64,000 nt of DNA, taken from assembly GCA_016292095.1 (NCBI GenBank), contig JAEFAB010000015.1, forward strand, positions 61,475 to 125,474, read 5' to 3'. The notes beneath the pieces were generated by a model, which saw only the letters and a program-made list of their open reading frames with translations, was not told where the DNA came from and did no database searches. The position numbers and the translations under genes are program-made. Source of the DNA: Eubacterium sp. GTDB lineage: Bacteria > Bacillota > Clostridia > Lachnospirales > Lachnospiraceae. Below are positions 1 through 9,394 of this stretch, one piece after another (the stretch's first letter is position 1; each line of letters begins with the position of its first letter).

Positions 1-2699
1 TTCAGAAGGGCGTATCATTGGTCTTAACAGCTGCGCTTGTAATCACCGGCGTTACGTTCCCGACATTCAGCACCAACGCGGATGAAAAGGAAGCAGAAAT
101 AAGAGTTCAGACAGATGAATTTACCGTTGAAAAAATCTCTAACAAGGACAAGGGACAGGGAGAGATTGACGGATTGATCGAAGGTGGAGACCGTTATAAC
201 AGTTATGCATGGTGTATGGCTGCTAGAGGAGACAAACTCTACATTGGAACAATCAGAGGTCTTAGCGAAACTGTTATTGGAACGATGGTAATGGGCTTAC
301 AGGCAAAGGGAATGTCAAAAGATCAGGCATATGCTTTGATTGATACAATTACAAATAATAATTTCGGTCACGACCCTATCGATAAAGGTGGGGATATCAT
401 TTCTTATGATACAAAGACCGGAGAAATGAAAGTATTGAAGACAGGAGTGCCTGGAACATCTTATCGTATGGCAATCAATTATAACGGAGATATTTATATT
501 GGTTCTTATGCAGGAACAAAGAATAATATTTACCGAATTGATGAAAACGATAACATTGAAGAAGTATATGAAACTGTATCCGGAACAAGTATGAGAGCTG
601 CCTGCGAATTTGAAGGAGACTTATATTTCGGTGGTGTGGATTCTTCGGAAGTATTAACAGAAGAATACGCAGGTGCAACAAAGTTAGCAATCTTAAAGAT
701 GGACAAAGAGAATCCTTCAAAATGGGATAGAGTTGCAGATTACAGTGACTTTGAAGTTGTTTATGCAAAAGATCCTGCAGTAAAAAGTCAGATTACCAGC
801 CCAATTTGGGATATTGTTTCTTACGGTGGATATATTTACGCAACACTTCCATACAGCCACGGATTTATTGCATATAAAGGACGTCCGGCTGTTGGTGACG
901 AAACAAAAAATGAATACGGATGGCATTGGGAAGAAGTTATCGGATTAACAAACGGAATCAACAATGTTGCTCTTGCTGACCAGTTGGAAGGTTATACCGG
1001 AGAAGAAGCAGGAAACTTATCAATGACAGCAACACCGTTTGTATTTAAGGATAAGTTATACATCATGGATTTCGATAATACATTGGGAAGTATGACAACA
1101 ACACTGATGAATATCTTAAATCCTACCTCAGTGGAAAAAGGAAAGTTACTGAGCAAAATGTATACGACTTTAAATCATCCACAGAGCCTTTGGGTATTGG
1201 ATGATGCAACAGGAAAATTTGAGAAGGTAGAAAACTTCACAAAGTTAATGGAAGGAACCTGTAACGAATATCTGTGGCGTACAGCGGAATATGATGGAGA
1301 ACTTTACATTACAACAATGGATTCTTCCGTTATTTACAGATATTTAACACAGTATACAGATTTAGGAATGGACCTTGAAAATCTGGAAGATAAAGCCACA
1401 AGCATTATCAATATCGGAAAGGTTATGGAAGCGTTCAATCTTGATGAAAGTGAAGATGAGAGCGTTCAGAGAATTGCAAAAATCGTAATTGCTTTGGGAC
1501 ATATTGTTGAAAAGGTTTCAGAAAATCTCACACCGGAAGAAGTAGAAGAACTGGAAGCAAAATATCAGCAGCTTACAACTCAGTTAAAAGCGTACGCAAA
1601 AGAATTCTTAAACAAGCTTCCTAAGAATGAACCTGAAGAAGAAACAACAGAGGAAGTAACAACAGAAGAAACAACAGCAGAAGAAACAACAGCAGAAGAA
1701 ACTACCGAAGAAGAGCCGGAAGCACCTAATTTATTAGATAATCTTGCAAAGATGATTATCATTAGTATTTCACAGAAGGCAATGGAAAATGAAAACATAG
1801 CAGAACTTATCATAAAAGTGAGCAAGGCAGTCAGCGAAGTTGACTGGGAAACACTTTATATGTATGATTTCATTGCTGATCGTGTAAACAATGAAGTACA
1901 GGGATTTGATATGTTCAAGACTGCTGATGGTGTAAACTTCTCAGTAGTAACAAACAATGGATTCGGCGACAGATACAATTACGGCGGACGTACATTACAG
2001 CCAACAGAAGACGGACTTTATATTGGTACTTCTAATCCGTTCTATGGAGCACAGCTCTTTAAGTTAACAAATATTAAGACAGAACCGGAAACTGAGACAA
2101 CAACAGAAGAAACAACAGCAGAAGAAACAACTCAGCCGGAACAGGAAACAACACAGAAAAAGCAACTTGAAGTGAAGAGAACAAAAGTGGTAGTAAAACC
2201 ACAGAAAACAATTCACATTGCATATGCAGCAGACGAAAAGGTTCAGGTAACATCTTCAAACAAAAAACTTGTAAAAGCTGCAGTGAAAAACGGAACAATT
2301 GAAATTAAGACAACAAAGGCAGCGAAGAAGAAACGTGGAACAATTGTCAAAGTAACTGTTCAGTCAGGAAATGAAAAGAAAGTAATCAAGGTTGCAATCA
2401 GAAACTCAGCCAAGAAAATTTCTGCAAAGAAAAAGAAATATTCTGTAAAGAACGGTAAGACACTTAAGGTAACATTCAAAGTCGTTAAGGCTCAGAATAA
2501 GAAGAAGGCAGTAACAAATCTGTTTATAAAGAAAGCAAAAGTCACTGCAACAATTAAAGATATTGCGACAGTAAAACGCATTAAAGCGAAAAAAGGAAAA
2601 ATTGTCGTTGAAATTGCAGCAATCAAGAAAGGTACTGCAAAATTAAAATTAAGACTTTCTAAGAAAGTAAAAGCAAGTACAAAGATTGTTGTAAAATAA
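1..2699 (+). CDS. Secreted propeller-like surface protein with basic C-terminal Ig-like module (5' partial)
   Basis: The reading frame is open to the first base of the window. It begins in the hydrophobic core of a signal peptide (VLTAALVITGVTFPTFS, then STNADEKE), so the true start lies upstream and a TTG at 18 is not it. The first ~680 residues contain recurring short strands of the form 'DLYFGG', 'YIYATL', 'ELYITT' and 'GLYIGT', which suggests a beta-propeller-like fold. An ETTT/AEETT linker interrupts it at about residues 545-570, and a second linker follows at about 690. The last ~190 residues are extremely lysine-rich and look like one or two bacterial Ig-like domains, a common wall-associated tail in Lachnospiraceae surface proteins. 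No LPXTG sorting motif is seen. The ligand and function are unknown; the surface location is an inference from the signal peptide and linkers. A strong terminator follows directly. Confidence 0.75.
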   Translation, partial: QKGVSLVLTAALVITGVTFPTFSTNADEKEAEIRVQTDEFTVEKISNKDKGQGEIDGLIEGGDRYNSYAWCMAARGDKLYIGTIRGLSETVIGTMVMGLQAKGMSKDQAYALIDTITNNNFGHDPIDKGGDIISYDTKTGEMKVLKTGVPGTSYRMAINYNGDIYIGSYAGTKNNIYRIDENDNIEEVYETVSGTSMRAACEFEGDLYFGGVDSSEVLTEEYAGATKLAILKMDKENPSKWDRVADYSDFEVVYAKDPAVKSQITSPIWDIVSYGGYIYATLPYSHGFIAYKGRPAVGDETKNEYGWHWEEVIGLTNGINNVALADQLEGYTGEEAGNLSMTATPFVFKDKLYIMDFDNTLGSMTTTLMNILNPTSVEKGKLLSKMYTTLNHPQSLWVLDDATGKFEKVENFTKLMEGTCNEYLWRTAEYDGELYITTMDSSVIYRYLTQYTDLGMDLENLEDKATSIINIGKVMEAFNLDESEDESVQRIAKIVIALGHIVEKVSENLTPEEVEELEAKYQQLTTQLKAYAKEFLNKLPKNEPEEETTEEVTTEETTAEETTAEETTEEEPEAPNLLDNLAKMIIISISQKAMENENIAELIIKVSKAVSEVDWETLYMYDFIADRVNNEVQGFDMFKTADGVNFSVVTNNGFGDRYNYGGRTLQPTEDGLYIGTSNPFYGAQLFKLTNIKTEPETETTTEETTAEETTQPEQETTQKKQLEVKRTKVVVKPQKTIHIAYAADEKVQVTSSNKKLVKAAVKNGTIEIKTTKAAKKKRGTIVKVTVQSGNEKKVIKVAIRNSAKKISAKKKKYSVKNGKTLKVTFKVVKAQNKKKAVTNLFIKKAKVTATIKDIATVKRIKAKKGKIVVEIAAIKKGTAKLKLRLSKKVKASTKIVVK

Positions 2700-2705
2700 A
2701 ATTTG

Positions 2706-2740
2706 AAAATCCTCTATCTGAAAAGATAGGGGATTTTTTT
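2706..2740 (+). terminator. Rho-independent terminator after the first surface protein
   Basis: A 13-bp stem (2706-2718 with 2725-2737, one G-T pair) closes a 6-base loop and runs into a T tract at 2734-2740. It lies 7 bases after the stop codon. Confidence 0.9.
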
Positions 2741-2787
2741 GCAAAAAAAATGGAAAAAATGTGCAGGGATATTTTCCTATGGATAGT

Positions 2788-2816
2788 TTGTAAAATTAGT
2801 TGAATAATAGTAGAAT
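2788..2816 (+). promoter_or_regulatory. Putative sigma-A promoter for the NlpC/P60 gene
   Basis: TTGTAA (2788-2793), 17 bases, TAGAAT (2811-2816). It lies just after the upstream terminator and 37 bases before the ATG at 2854, so this gene probably has its own transcription start. Confidence 0.5.
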
Positions 2817-2853
2817 AAAATAAAAGAAGGGACGGAAAAAAGGAGGGAACAGT

Positions 2854-4644
2854 ATGAGATTCAAATTTTTGAAAACGACTTGCGCCATTTTAACAATGAG
2901 CATGTTCATGGGCAGTTCTGTATGGGCAGAAGACTATTATGTGACGAATCAGGAACTATCGGAAAAGGGGAATGTGACCTATACCACCGGAGTGACTTCG
3001 GAAATGTCGAATGCCTCCTTTTGGAGTGAAAGAACCTACACCGATGCAAAGAAGGTTCTTATGGCACCGCAGGAAATTGACGAAATTAACGCATTGGCAT
3101 TGAAAACAAAAGCAACTTTTATGACCGATTTGGAACAAGAGTGGGAAAGCTATGATGCTGAGGCTTTGAAGAATGTTCTGGCAGAGAAAGTGATTCCTTC
3201 GAAAGCTTTGTATATTAAAGGAAGCAAAATAGATAACGCATCCTATTTTGGAAATATTAAAAATCAGATTTCCGAAACCGGCTATACGGGAACGAGAACG
3301 GTTCAGTACGGAATCTGTGTCAAGTCGACGGAAATCAGAGACTGGCCAACCAATGATATTATTGGATATGATGCTGATGATACGGATGATGAGATGCAAA
3401 GCTCTTCTTTAACGGTAAATGATCCGTTTGTGGTAAGACAGGCAGTTACAATCGACGGAAACCTTTTCTATTGGGGTTCATCAAACCACGTTGATGGCTG
3501 GGTTGACGGAGAAGACATTGCCCTTTGTGCCGATCGTGATGAGTGGCTGGATGCATGGAAAGTGAAGAACGGAGAGAAAGACTTTCTTGTTGTAACTCAG
3601 GATAAAATTGTGTTAGAGCCTAGTATCTTTACAACTTATTCTTCTGAAGTGAAATTAAAGTTTTCCACCATTTTGAAATTGGTAGCAAAAGAAGATATTC
3701 CAAAGAATATTGGAGAACGAAATTCATGGAATAATTATGTAGTTTATCTTCCTACACGAAACGAGGAAGGTCAATATGAAAAGAAGATGGCATTGATTTC
3801 AGAACATTGCGATGTTCATGTGGGCTTTCTTCCGATGACACAGGAAAATCTGATTAAAGTCTCTTTGAATTGTCTTGGAAATCGATATGGCTGGGGCGGA
3901 ATGCTGGATTCCATGGATTGCTCAGCATATACAAGAAACGTATACAGATGTTTTGGATTTGAATTGCCAAGAAATACGACCTGGCAGCAGTTGATTCCGG
4001 GAACAGCAACAGATCTGACAGGAATGACAGAAGCAGAAAAGCAGAGCTTTATTGAAACAATGCCTGCCGGAACATTGCTGTATTTTAAGGGACACACCAT
4101 GGTTTACTTGGGAAGTGTTGACCATGTTGGCTACGTAGTCAGTGCCTTGGGAACGGCGTCCGATAGTGCAGGAACACTGGAGATTTTAAGTATTCAGAGT
4201 GTTGCAATTACGCCGTTGACGGTACGAAGAAGATCAGGGAATACATGGTTGATGGATTTGCAGAGTGCAGTTGCTTTTGCAGTGCCACAGCCGGAAGAGA
4301 TTGAAACGGAAACAACTACTGAAACAACTACGGAACAGATTGACCGGCAATTGGAACCAAGTCGGATTACAAAGATTAAGGCAAAGAAAAAATCCCTGAA
4401 GATTTTCTGGAAGAAAGTGAAGGGAATTAGCGGATATAAAATTCAGATTTCAACCAACAAGAACTTCAAAAAAGCAAAGACGATTAAAGCGAAAAAGAAA
4501 GCCCAAACCAAATTGGTGAAGGGTCTGAAAAAGAAGAAATTGTATTATGTGAGAATCAGAACATATAAGGTGAAGAAATCAAAAAATAAAGTGATTACCT
4601 ATTATTCTGACTGGTCAAAATGCAGGAGAAAGAAGACAAAATGA
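2854..4644 (+). CDS. Secreted SH3-domain NlpC/P60 peptidoglycan hydrolase with Fn3-like tail
   Basis: A 596-residue exported protein with a signal peptide ending near SSVWAEDY. Residues ~150-230 match the b1-type SH3 domain seen in clostridial NlpC/P60 enzymes ('RDWPTND...', 'GWVDGEDIAL'). Residues ~330-470 are an NlpC/P60 (C40) peptidase domain: 'GNRYGWGGMLDSMDCSAY' places the catalytic Cys at 356, and His414 in 'GHTMVYLG' fits the catalytic His. The family cuts gamma-D-Glu-diaminopimelate or related bonds in cell-wall stem peptides. An ETTTETTTE linker (~490) leads to a lysine-rich fibronectin-III-like module (~505-596) of the same style as that in the next gene. AGGAGGG sits 8 bases before the ATG. 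The neighbours are also surface proteins, which fits a cell-wall role. Confidence 0.88.
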   Translation: MRFKFLKTTCAILTMSMFMGSSVWAEDYYVTNQELSEKGNVTYTTGVTSEMSNASFWSERTYTDAKKVLMAPQEIDEINALALKTKATFMTDLEQEWESYDAEALKNVLAEKVIPSKALYIKGSKIDNASYFGNIKNQISETGYTGTRTVQYGICVKSTEIRDWPTNDIIGYDADDTDDEMQSSSLTVNDPFVVRQAVTIDGNLFYWGSSNHVDGWVDGEDIALCADRDEWLDAWKVKNGEKDFLVVTQDKIVLEPSIFTTYSSEVKLKFSTILKLVAKEDIPKNIGERNSWNNYVVYLPTRNEEGQYEKKMALISEHCDVHVGFLPMTQENLIKVSLNCLGNRYGWGGMLDSMDCSAYTRNVYRCFGFELPRNTTWQQLIPGTATDLTGMTEAEKQSFIETMPAGTLLYFKGHTMVYLGSVDHVGYVVSALGTASDSAGTLEILSIQSVAITPLTVRRRSGNTWLMDLQSAVAFAVPQPEEIETETTTETTTEQIDRQLEPSRITKIKAKKKSLKIFWKKVKGISGYKIQISTNKNFKKAKTIKAKKKAQTKLVKGLKKKKLYYVRIRTYKVKKSKNKVITYYSDWSKCRRKKTK

Positions 4645-4765
4645 TATACGGAATTTATATAAGAAACTCAAATTGCTTGAATGCCTGCCCCACCTGTGTT
4701 ATGGTTTAAATAGATGGAAAGAACGGAATGAAAATTACATAGCATTGTGTGAAAGGGGAAAAACT

Positions 4766-5665
4766 ATGGGTACAACGATTGGTAGAAAAATATCTTTCGT
4801 AGCCGCCGTTGTGCTTGCTGTAGGAATCATGGGAATCCCGTTGCAAGGAATTCAGGCGAAGAAGTTGCCGAAGACACATGCAGCTATGAAAAAGCAAACG
4901 GAAACCATTGAAGGTTTTGAAACGCTGACTGGTTTTAAAATCAGCTGGAATAAGGTTGAAGGAGCAAAGGGATATCAGGTTTACGCCTATGGAGTGGCAG
5001 CAAAAAAATGGCGTTGCATCAAAAAGATAAAGAGAACAAATTATGAAGTAACAGGGTTACTGGCAAGCTCCAAAGCAAAGATTAAAGTCAGAGCCTATGG
5101 AAAAAACGAAAAAGGGAAAACAATCTACGGTAAGTTTTCCAAAACGATTCTTTGTGTGGCGAAAAACGATGTATATCAAGTGGATCAGGATGGAAATGTA
5201 AAGAAGGCATTTTACGATAAGTATGCAGCCGAGAAGGCCTTTGTATTGCAGAATAAACTAAGGAAAAAGAACGGGTCGGCCAAAATGAAGTGGTCGGAAA
5301 CCATCTATAAAATCTGCAAAATCAGGGCAAGACAGTTGGGAACAGATTTCAGCCACGAAAAGTTTTTGAGTACCTCAAAAGCATACCTTAGAAAACTGGG
5401 AATCAAAGAGATTTGTGTATATCAAAAACCGAAAAACGGAATTAGTGTCGGTAAGATGATTGTGGGAGCAGAAAACATTGCTTTCGGACAAGCAACCGGC
5501 AAGGAAGTGATCAGGGACTGGAAGAGCAGTGGAGGACATTACTCCAATATGGTCAACAAGTCCTATAAGAGCGGAGCCATTGCCGGTTACATGGCAAAGG
5601 ACGGACAGGTTTATTGGGTGGCAATCTTTAGTGAGGTTGATGCCGATAAAGTAGTGAAAAAATAG
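4766..5665 (+). CDS. Secreted Fn3-like + CAP (SCP/YkwD-type) domain protein
   Basis: The start at 4766 is chosen because a G-rich ribosome site (AAAGGGG, 4753-4759) precedes it and a clean signal peptide follows (IGRKISFVAAVVLAVGIMGI...GIQAKK). The same frame is open from 4673, but without a ribosome site or signal peptide. The 299-residue product has a basic fibronectin-III-like domain at ~40-130 ('GFKISWNKVEGAKGYQVYA') and a CAP domain at ~155-290. The CAP signatures are a Ser-His near 'DFSHEKF', 'GAENIAFG' and 'GGHYSNMVN', and a closing 'YWVAIFSE'. CAP proteins of this YkwD type are common in spore-forming and gut Firmicutes; their biochemical role is generally unproven. A possible promoter (TTGAAT 4677-4682, 17 bases, TATGGT 4700-4705) lies upstream. 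Confidence 0.85.
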   Translation: MGTTIGRKISFVAAVVLAVGIMGIPLQGIQAKKLPKTHAAMKKQTETIEGFETLTGFKISWNKVEGAKGYQVYAYGVAAKKWRCIKKIKRTNYEVTGLLASSKAKIKVRAYGKNEKGKTIYGKFSKTILCVAKNDVYQVDQDGNVKKAFYDKYAAEKAFVLQNKLRKKNGSAKMKWSETIYKICKIRARQLGTDFSHEKFLSTSKAYLRKLGIKEICVYQKPKNGISVGKMIVGAENIAFGQATGKEVIRDWKSSGGHYSNMVNKSYKSGAIAGYMAKDGQVYWVAIFSEVDADKVVKK

Positions 5666-5666
5666 T

Positions 5667-5696
5667 TTGTAGGCTTTTTGGAATATATGATATAAT
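5667..5696 (+). promoter_or_regulatory. Putative extended -10 promoter for lysA
   Basis: TTGTAG (5667-5672), 18 bases, then TGATATAAT with TATAAT at 5691-5696. The extended -10 and perfect hexamer make this one of the better promoters in the window. Confidence 0.65.
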
Positions 5697-5707
5697 CTAA
5701 AAAGCCT
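5671..5707. other. 9-bp inverted repeat enclosing the lysA -10 box; possible terminator/operator
   Basis: AGGCTTTTT (5671-5679) and AAAAAGCCT (5699-5707) are perfect inverted copies 19 bases apart, followed by TTTT. The element lies 5 bases after the CAP stop codon and encloses the TATAAT box of the next gene. It could end CAP transcription, act as an operator, or both. Confidence 0.5.
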
Positions 5708-5755
5708 TTTAACGTTATGGGGAAAGGCAAATAATACGAAGACAGGAAGAAAATT

Positions 5756-7060
5756 ATGAGTAACATGAAAGAAATTAAAAACGGAAAATTGTATTTTGAC
5801 GGATGTGATACGACAGAATTAGCAAAAGAATATGGAACCCCTCTTTATGTAATGTCCTATTCAGATATCAAAGGAAGATTGGATGAATTAAAGAGAGATT
5901 TTACAGATAAATATCCGGGAAACAGAGTGGCATATGCGTCTAAGGCGTTTTGTACCGAAGGAATGTACGAAATCCTGAAAAGAGAAGGTGCATGTATTGA
6001 TGTGGTATCCGGAGGAGAACTCTATGCAGCACAGAAAGTGGGATTTCCGGCTGAGAGAGTAGAGTTTAACGGAAATAACAAATTGCCGAAGGAAATCGAC
6101 CAGGCAGTGGAATATGGTGTTGGAAGAATTATTCTGGATGGATTGAATGAAATTCCAATGATTGAAGCAGCTTGTAAGAAATATAACAAGAAGATGAATA
6201 TTATGGTGAGAATCACTCCGGGAGTTGCAGCAAGCACTCACGACTTTATCGTAACCGGAAAGAAGGATTCCAAGTTCGGAATTCCTTTGGATGAGGAAGT
6301 GTTCCTGCCAATTATTAAGCAGATTGTAGATTCTGAGTATTTGGAATTTACAGGATTACATATGCATATTGGCTCTCAGTTGTTTGAAAATGATGCATTT
6401 ATCGAAGCGTTAGACGTATTGATGGATTGGGCTGCTCGCATTAAAGAAGAATACGGCGCAGTGATAAAAGAAGTGAACTTCGGCGGTGGATTTGGTGTTA
6501 CATATACCAACGAAGAAAGAAAGCCATACAGCTTCTTCTTAGACCCATTAATGAAGAGATTGCAGGAACGTGCAAGCGAAATGGGAATTGTTTGTCCGAA
6601 TGCAGTAATTGAACCGGGAAGATCCATTGTGGCAGAAGCCGGTATTTCACTTTACACAATCGGACAGATTAAAGACATCAAAGGACTTCGCAAATATATT
6701 TCCATCGACGGTGGTATGGGTGACAATATTCGAGTAGCTTTGTATCAAGCTGAGTATGATGGAGTTATTGCAAATAAAGCAGAAGAAGCAAAGGACGACA
6801 AGGTAACTGTATGCGGAAAATATTGTGAATCAGGAGACATTCTTCTGACAGACTTTATGGTTCCGTCATCCGTAGAAATGGGAGACATTCTTGCAATGTA
6901 TTCTACAGGTGCATACGGCTACTCTATGGCAATGAATTACAACAATAATACAAAACCGGGTGTGGTTTTGGTTAAAGAAGGAAAGAGTGATTGGATGGTA
7001 AAACCACAGACATATGAGCAACTTGTGGAAAATGATGTGGTGCCGGGCATTCTTGATTAG
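5756..7060 (+). CDS. lysA: Diaminopimelate decarboxylase
   Basis: A 434-residue cytoplasmic fold-III PLP enzyme that decarboxylates meso-diaminopimelate to L-lysine, the last step of lysine synthesis. The PLP lysine is Lys63 in 'YASKAF'. Further family landmarks are 'SGGELYAA', 'HMHIGSQ' near 205, the glycine-rich phosphate loop 'FGGGFGVTY' near 245, 'EPGRSIV' near 285, 'CESGDIL' near 355 and 'GAYGYSMAMNYN' near 390. Length and motif order match LysA rather than ornithine/arginine decarboxylases. AGGAAG lies 7 bases before the ATG. It has its own promoter and appears to be a single-gene unit. No lysine riboswitch fits in the 90-base leader. Confidence 0.93.
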   Translation: MSNMKEIKNGKLYFDGCDTTELAKEYGTPLYVMSYSDIKGRLDELKRDFTDKYPGNRVAYASKAFCTEGMYEILKREGACIDVVSGGELYAAQKVGFPAERVEFNGNNKLPKEIDQAVEYGVGRIILDGLNEIPMIEAACKKYNKKMNIMVRITPGVAASTHDFIVTGKKDSKFGIPLDEEVFLPIIKQIVDSEYLEFTGLHMHIGSQLFENDAFIEALDVLMDWAARIKEEYGAVIKEVNFGGGFGVTYTNEERKPYSFFLDPLMKRLQERASEMGIVCPNAVIEPGRSIVAEAGISLYTIGQIKDIKGLRKYISIDGGMGDNIRVALYQAEYDGVIANKAEEAKDDKVTVCGKYCESGDILLTDFMVPSSVEMGDILAMYSTGAYGYSMAMNYNNNTKPGVVLVKEGKSDWMVKPQTYEQLVENDVVPGILD

Positions 7061-7127
7061 AAGGAGATTGCTAATAAAGTAATAGGGTAATACTTTTCTA
7101 TACTTGTTGAAAGTGAAAGGTGGAAAG

Positions 7128-8129
7128 ATGAAAACAAAGTGTTGTTTTATAATACCGTTTTTTTCAAATAATGTGCCGGACTATTTTGATTTATGGGCAC
7201 AATCAGCTGGGATGAATAATGAAATTGATTTCCTGATTTTTTCAAATCTGGATTTTAATGTAGAAAAATATAAAAATATTAAAGTTATCAAAATGGACTT
7301 TAAAGAAGTGCAGCAATTGATTAAGGAAAAATTAGAATCTCTGCTAAATATGAAAATAAAGATTAATGCGCCATATAAGTTATGCGATTATAGACCGGCA
7401 TATGGTTTAGTTTTTAATGAATATATACAAGGATATGATTTTTGGGGATTTTGTGATATCGACGTAATATTGGGGAAAATCAGTTCTTTTATAAATGATG
7501 AGTTATTTGAAAATTACGATAAATTGTTTTTCCATGGTCACTTTTCTCTGATAAAAAACAATGAAAAAATGAATATGATTTTCATGAAAAAGTATCCTAA
7601 AGTAATGGATTATGAATTTTCGTTCACCACTAATTATCCATGTCACTTTGACGAAAATGGAACACTAGCGTTCATATCAAAATATGAAGAAGATATTAGA
7701 GTGTATTTTAAATGGGTTTTTATTGATGTGGACTATGAATCATATCAGACGAAGCATTATTGGCATGGCTCAGATTCTTGTTATATCTGGGAAAATGGAC
7801 GACTGACTTATTATTGGGACAATGCTCAAAAAAGCGAGGAAATAATGTACGTTCATTTGCAGAAAAGAGCTATGAGAAGAAACTTTCCGGATGAAAGATT
7901 GAGATTTGCTATATACAGAGATGAATTTATAGGTTTAGAAAACGAAAGTGCAGGGGATATTCTAGCACTTCCGCTTGATGAGGCAAAAGAAGCAGATTTT
8001 TATAAACGGAGAAAGAAGAAAAGAAGAGAAGGATATATTAACGCTATTAAGAAGGGTGCAATTAAAAACAAAATTTATCGCAAAAAAAATCATATTCTTA
8101 AGGATGTCGATATGAATGCATTCAATTAA
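7128..8129 (+). CDS. DUF6625 family glycosyltransferase-like protein
   Basis: The 333-residue product begins at the ATG at 7128, which has AAAGGTGG just upstream. The frame extends to a TTG at 7104 without a ribosome site. The sequence matches the DUF6625 pattern found in capsule and glycan gene sets: an N-terminal 'CCFIIPFFSNNVPDYFD', then 'YKLCDYRPAYG', then 'YDFWGFCDIDVILG' with an acidic D-x-D-like centre (around residues 112-118), typical of GT-A-fold nucleotide-sugar enzymes. No membrane segment or signal peptide is seen, so it probably acts on the inner face of the membrane. The sugar it handles is unknown. It stands apart from the main polysaccharide locus and is more A+T-rich than lysA or the dehydrogenase beside it, which hints at separate acquisition. 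Confidence 0.7.
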   Translation: MKTKCCFIIPFFSNNVPDYFDLWAQSAGMNNEIDFLIFSNLDFNVEKYKNIKVIKMDFKEVQQLIKEKLESLLNMKIKINAPYKLCDYRPAYGLVFNEYIQGYDFWGFCDIDVILGKISSFINDELFENYDKLFFHGHFSLIKNNEKMNMIFMKKYPKVMDYEFSFTTNYPCHFDENGTLAFISKYEEDIRVYFKWVFIDVDYESYQTKHYWHGSDSCYIWENGRLTYYWDNAQKSEEIMYVHLQKRAMRRNFPDERLRFAIYRDEFIGLENESAGDILALPLDEAKEADFYKRRKKKRREGYINAIKKGAIKNKIYRKKNHILKDVDMNAFN

Positions 8130-8161
8130 TAGTCGATAGAAACGAGAAGCCCTCCCATTGC

Positions 8162-8190
8162 TTGAAGTACTTATCGAATTATAGTAATAT
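8162..8190 (+). promoter_or_regulatory. Putative promoter for the D-lactate dehydrogenase gene
   Basis: TTGAAG (8162-8167), 17 bases, TAATAT (8185-8190), about 75 bases before the ATG at 8265. Confidence 0.45.
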
Positions 8191-8264
8191 GGGGGTATAA
8201 AGGCGTTGTATTGTTATAGTGCAAGGGGAATTACAGGATAACTAGAATGAAAAGGAGACGAACT

Positions 8265-9254
8265 ATGAAACTATTATTTTATGCAGCAAAGGAATATGAT
8301 CAGAAATCATTTAATCCGGTTCTGAATGAATATCCGGAAATTCAAATTGAGTATATTGATCATGAATTGGAACCGAGAACAGCGACTCTGGCAAAAGGAT
8401 ACGATGCAATTTGTGCATTTGTAAGTGCAGACGTTGGAGCAAAGACTTTAGAAGTGTTAAAAGAATGTGGTGTTAAAGCAGTCTTAATGAGATGTGCCGG
8501 TTTTAACAATGTCGATACGGAAAAGGCAAAAGAACTGGGAATCATTGTGAAACGTGTACCGGGATATTCACCGGAATCTGTTGCAGAGCATGCGATGGCA
8601 CTTGCATTAGCAGCAAACAGAAGATTGTACAAGGCTTACAATAAGGTTCGTGAAAATGATTATACATTGCGTGGACTTCGTGGTGTAAACTTCTATGGGA
8701 AGACAGCCGGAATCGTAGGTACCGGAAAAATCGGTGCAGTAATGTGTAGGATTTGCCGTGGCTTTGGAATGCGTGTTATTGCTTATGATGTTTACAAGAA
8801 TCCGGAGTTGGAAGATTTTGTGGAATATGTTTCATTGGACGAACTGTTAGCACAGAGTGATTTAATTTCATTGCATTGTCCGCTAATGGATTCTACTTAT
8901 CATATGATTAATTTAGAAAACATTAAGAAGATGAAAGACGGAGTTATTCTCGTTAATACATCCCGTGGTGCTTTAGTAAATACTCAGGAATTAGTTGAAG
9001 GAATTCGTTTGAATAAGTTCTTAGGCGTAGGCTTGGATGTATACGAAGAAGAAACAGGAAATGTTTATGAAGACCGTTCCGACAGTATTATGCAGCATTC
9101 AGTTACTGCCAGACTGTTGGCATTTCCTAACGTAATCATCACTTCACATCAGGGCTTTTATACAAAGGAAGCTTTGGAAGCTATCGCACACACTACTTTA
9201 CAGAATATGATGGATGCAAAGAATGGTGTGAAAAATGAAAATGATATAGCATAA
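8265..9254 (+). CDS. ldhA: D-lactate dehydrogenase (D-2-hydroxyacid dehydrogenase family)
   Basis: The 329-residue protein is called from the ATG at 8265 because AAAGGAG lies exactly 7 bases upstream; an earlier in-frame ATG at 8247 lies before that site. It reduces pyruvate to D-lactate with NADH in the cytoplasm, regenerating NAD+ in fermentation. The NAD fold carries 'GIVGTGKIG' at 149-157. The catalytic residues expected of the family are present: Arg234 in 'NTSRGALVN', a Glu near 261-263 in 'DVYEEE', and His295 in 'ITSHQGFYT'. The C-terminal stretch 'EEETGNVYEDRSD' is typical of the D-LDH branch rather than phosphoglycerate or hydroxypyruvate dehydrogenases. It has its own promoter and terminator, so it is monocistronic. 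Confidence 0.88.
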   Translation: MKLLFYAAKEYDQKSFNPVLNEYPEIQIEYIDHELEPRTATLAKGYDAICAFVSADVGAKTLEVLKECGVKAVLMRCAGFNNVDTEKAKELGIIVKRVPGYSPESVAEHAMALALAANRRLYKAYNKVRENDYTLRGLRGVNFYGKTAGIVGTGKIGAVMCRICRGFGMRVIAYDVYKNPELEDFVEYVSLDELLAQSDLISLHCPLMDSTYHMINLENIKKMKDGVILVNTSRGALVNTQELVEGIRLNKFLGVGLDVYEEETGNVYEDRSDSIMQHSVTARLLAFPNVIITSHQGFYTKEALEAIAHTTLQNMMDAKNGVKNENDIA

Positions 9255-9268
9255 ATAGAAAAAAATGA

Positions 9269-9295
9269 GGACCTGCTTTGGCAGGTTCTTTTTTT
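9269..9295 (+). terminator. Rho-independent terminator of ldhA
   Basis: An 8-bp stem (9269-9276 with 9281-9288, one G-T pair) with a TTTG loop is followed by seven T residues. Confidence 0.9.
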
Positions 9296-9394
9296 ATATT
9301 GTGAGGAAATGACATATTTAAATCATATTTGTTTTATAAAATGCACAGTTGGGTTTCCATAAAAGAACCCATAATTGAAAGGAGAACTGTATTT

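Noticed and set aside
1580..1825. Minus-strand open frame rich in Val/Ser repeats
   Set aside because: It is the reverse complement of the Thr/Glu linker of the surface protein, a low-complexity shadow; the same holds for 61572-61757 opposite the GH43 linker.
4673..4765. N-terminal extension of the CAP protein
   Set aside because: It has no ribosome site and would bury the signal peptide; the ATG at 4766 explains both.
5666..5755. A lysine riboswitch ahead of lysA
   Set aside because: The leader is too short (about 60 bases from the predicted start) for the ~170-base L-box and its conserved elements are absent.
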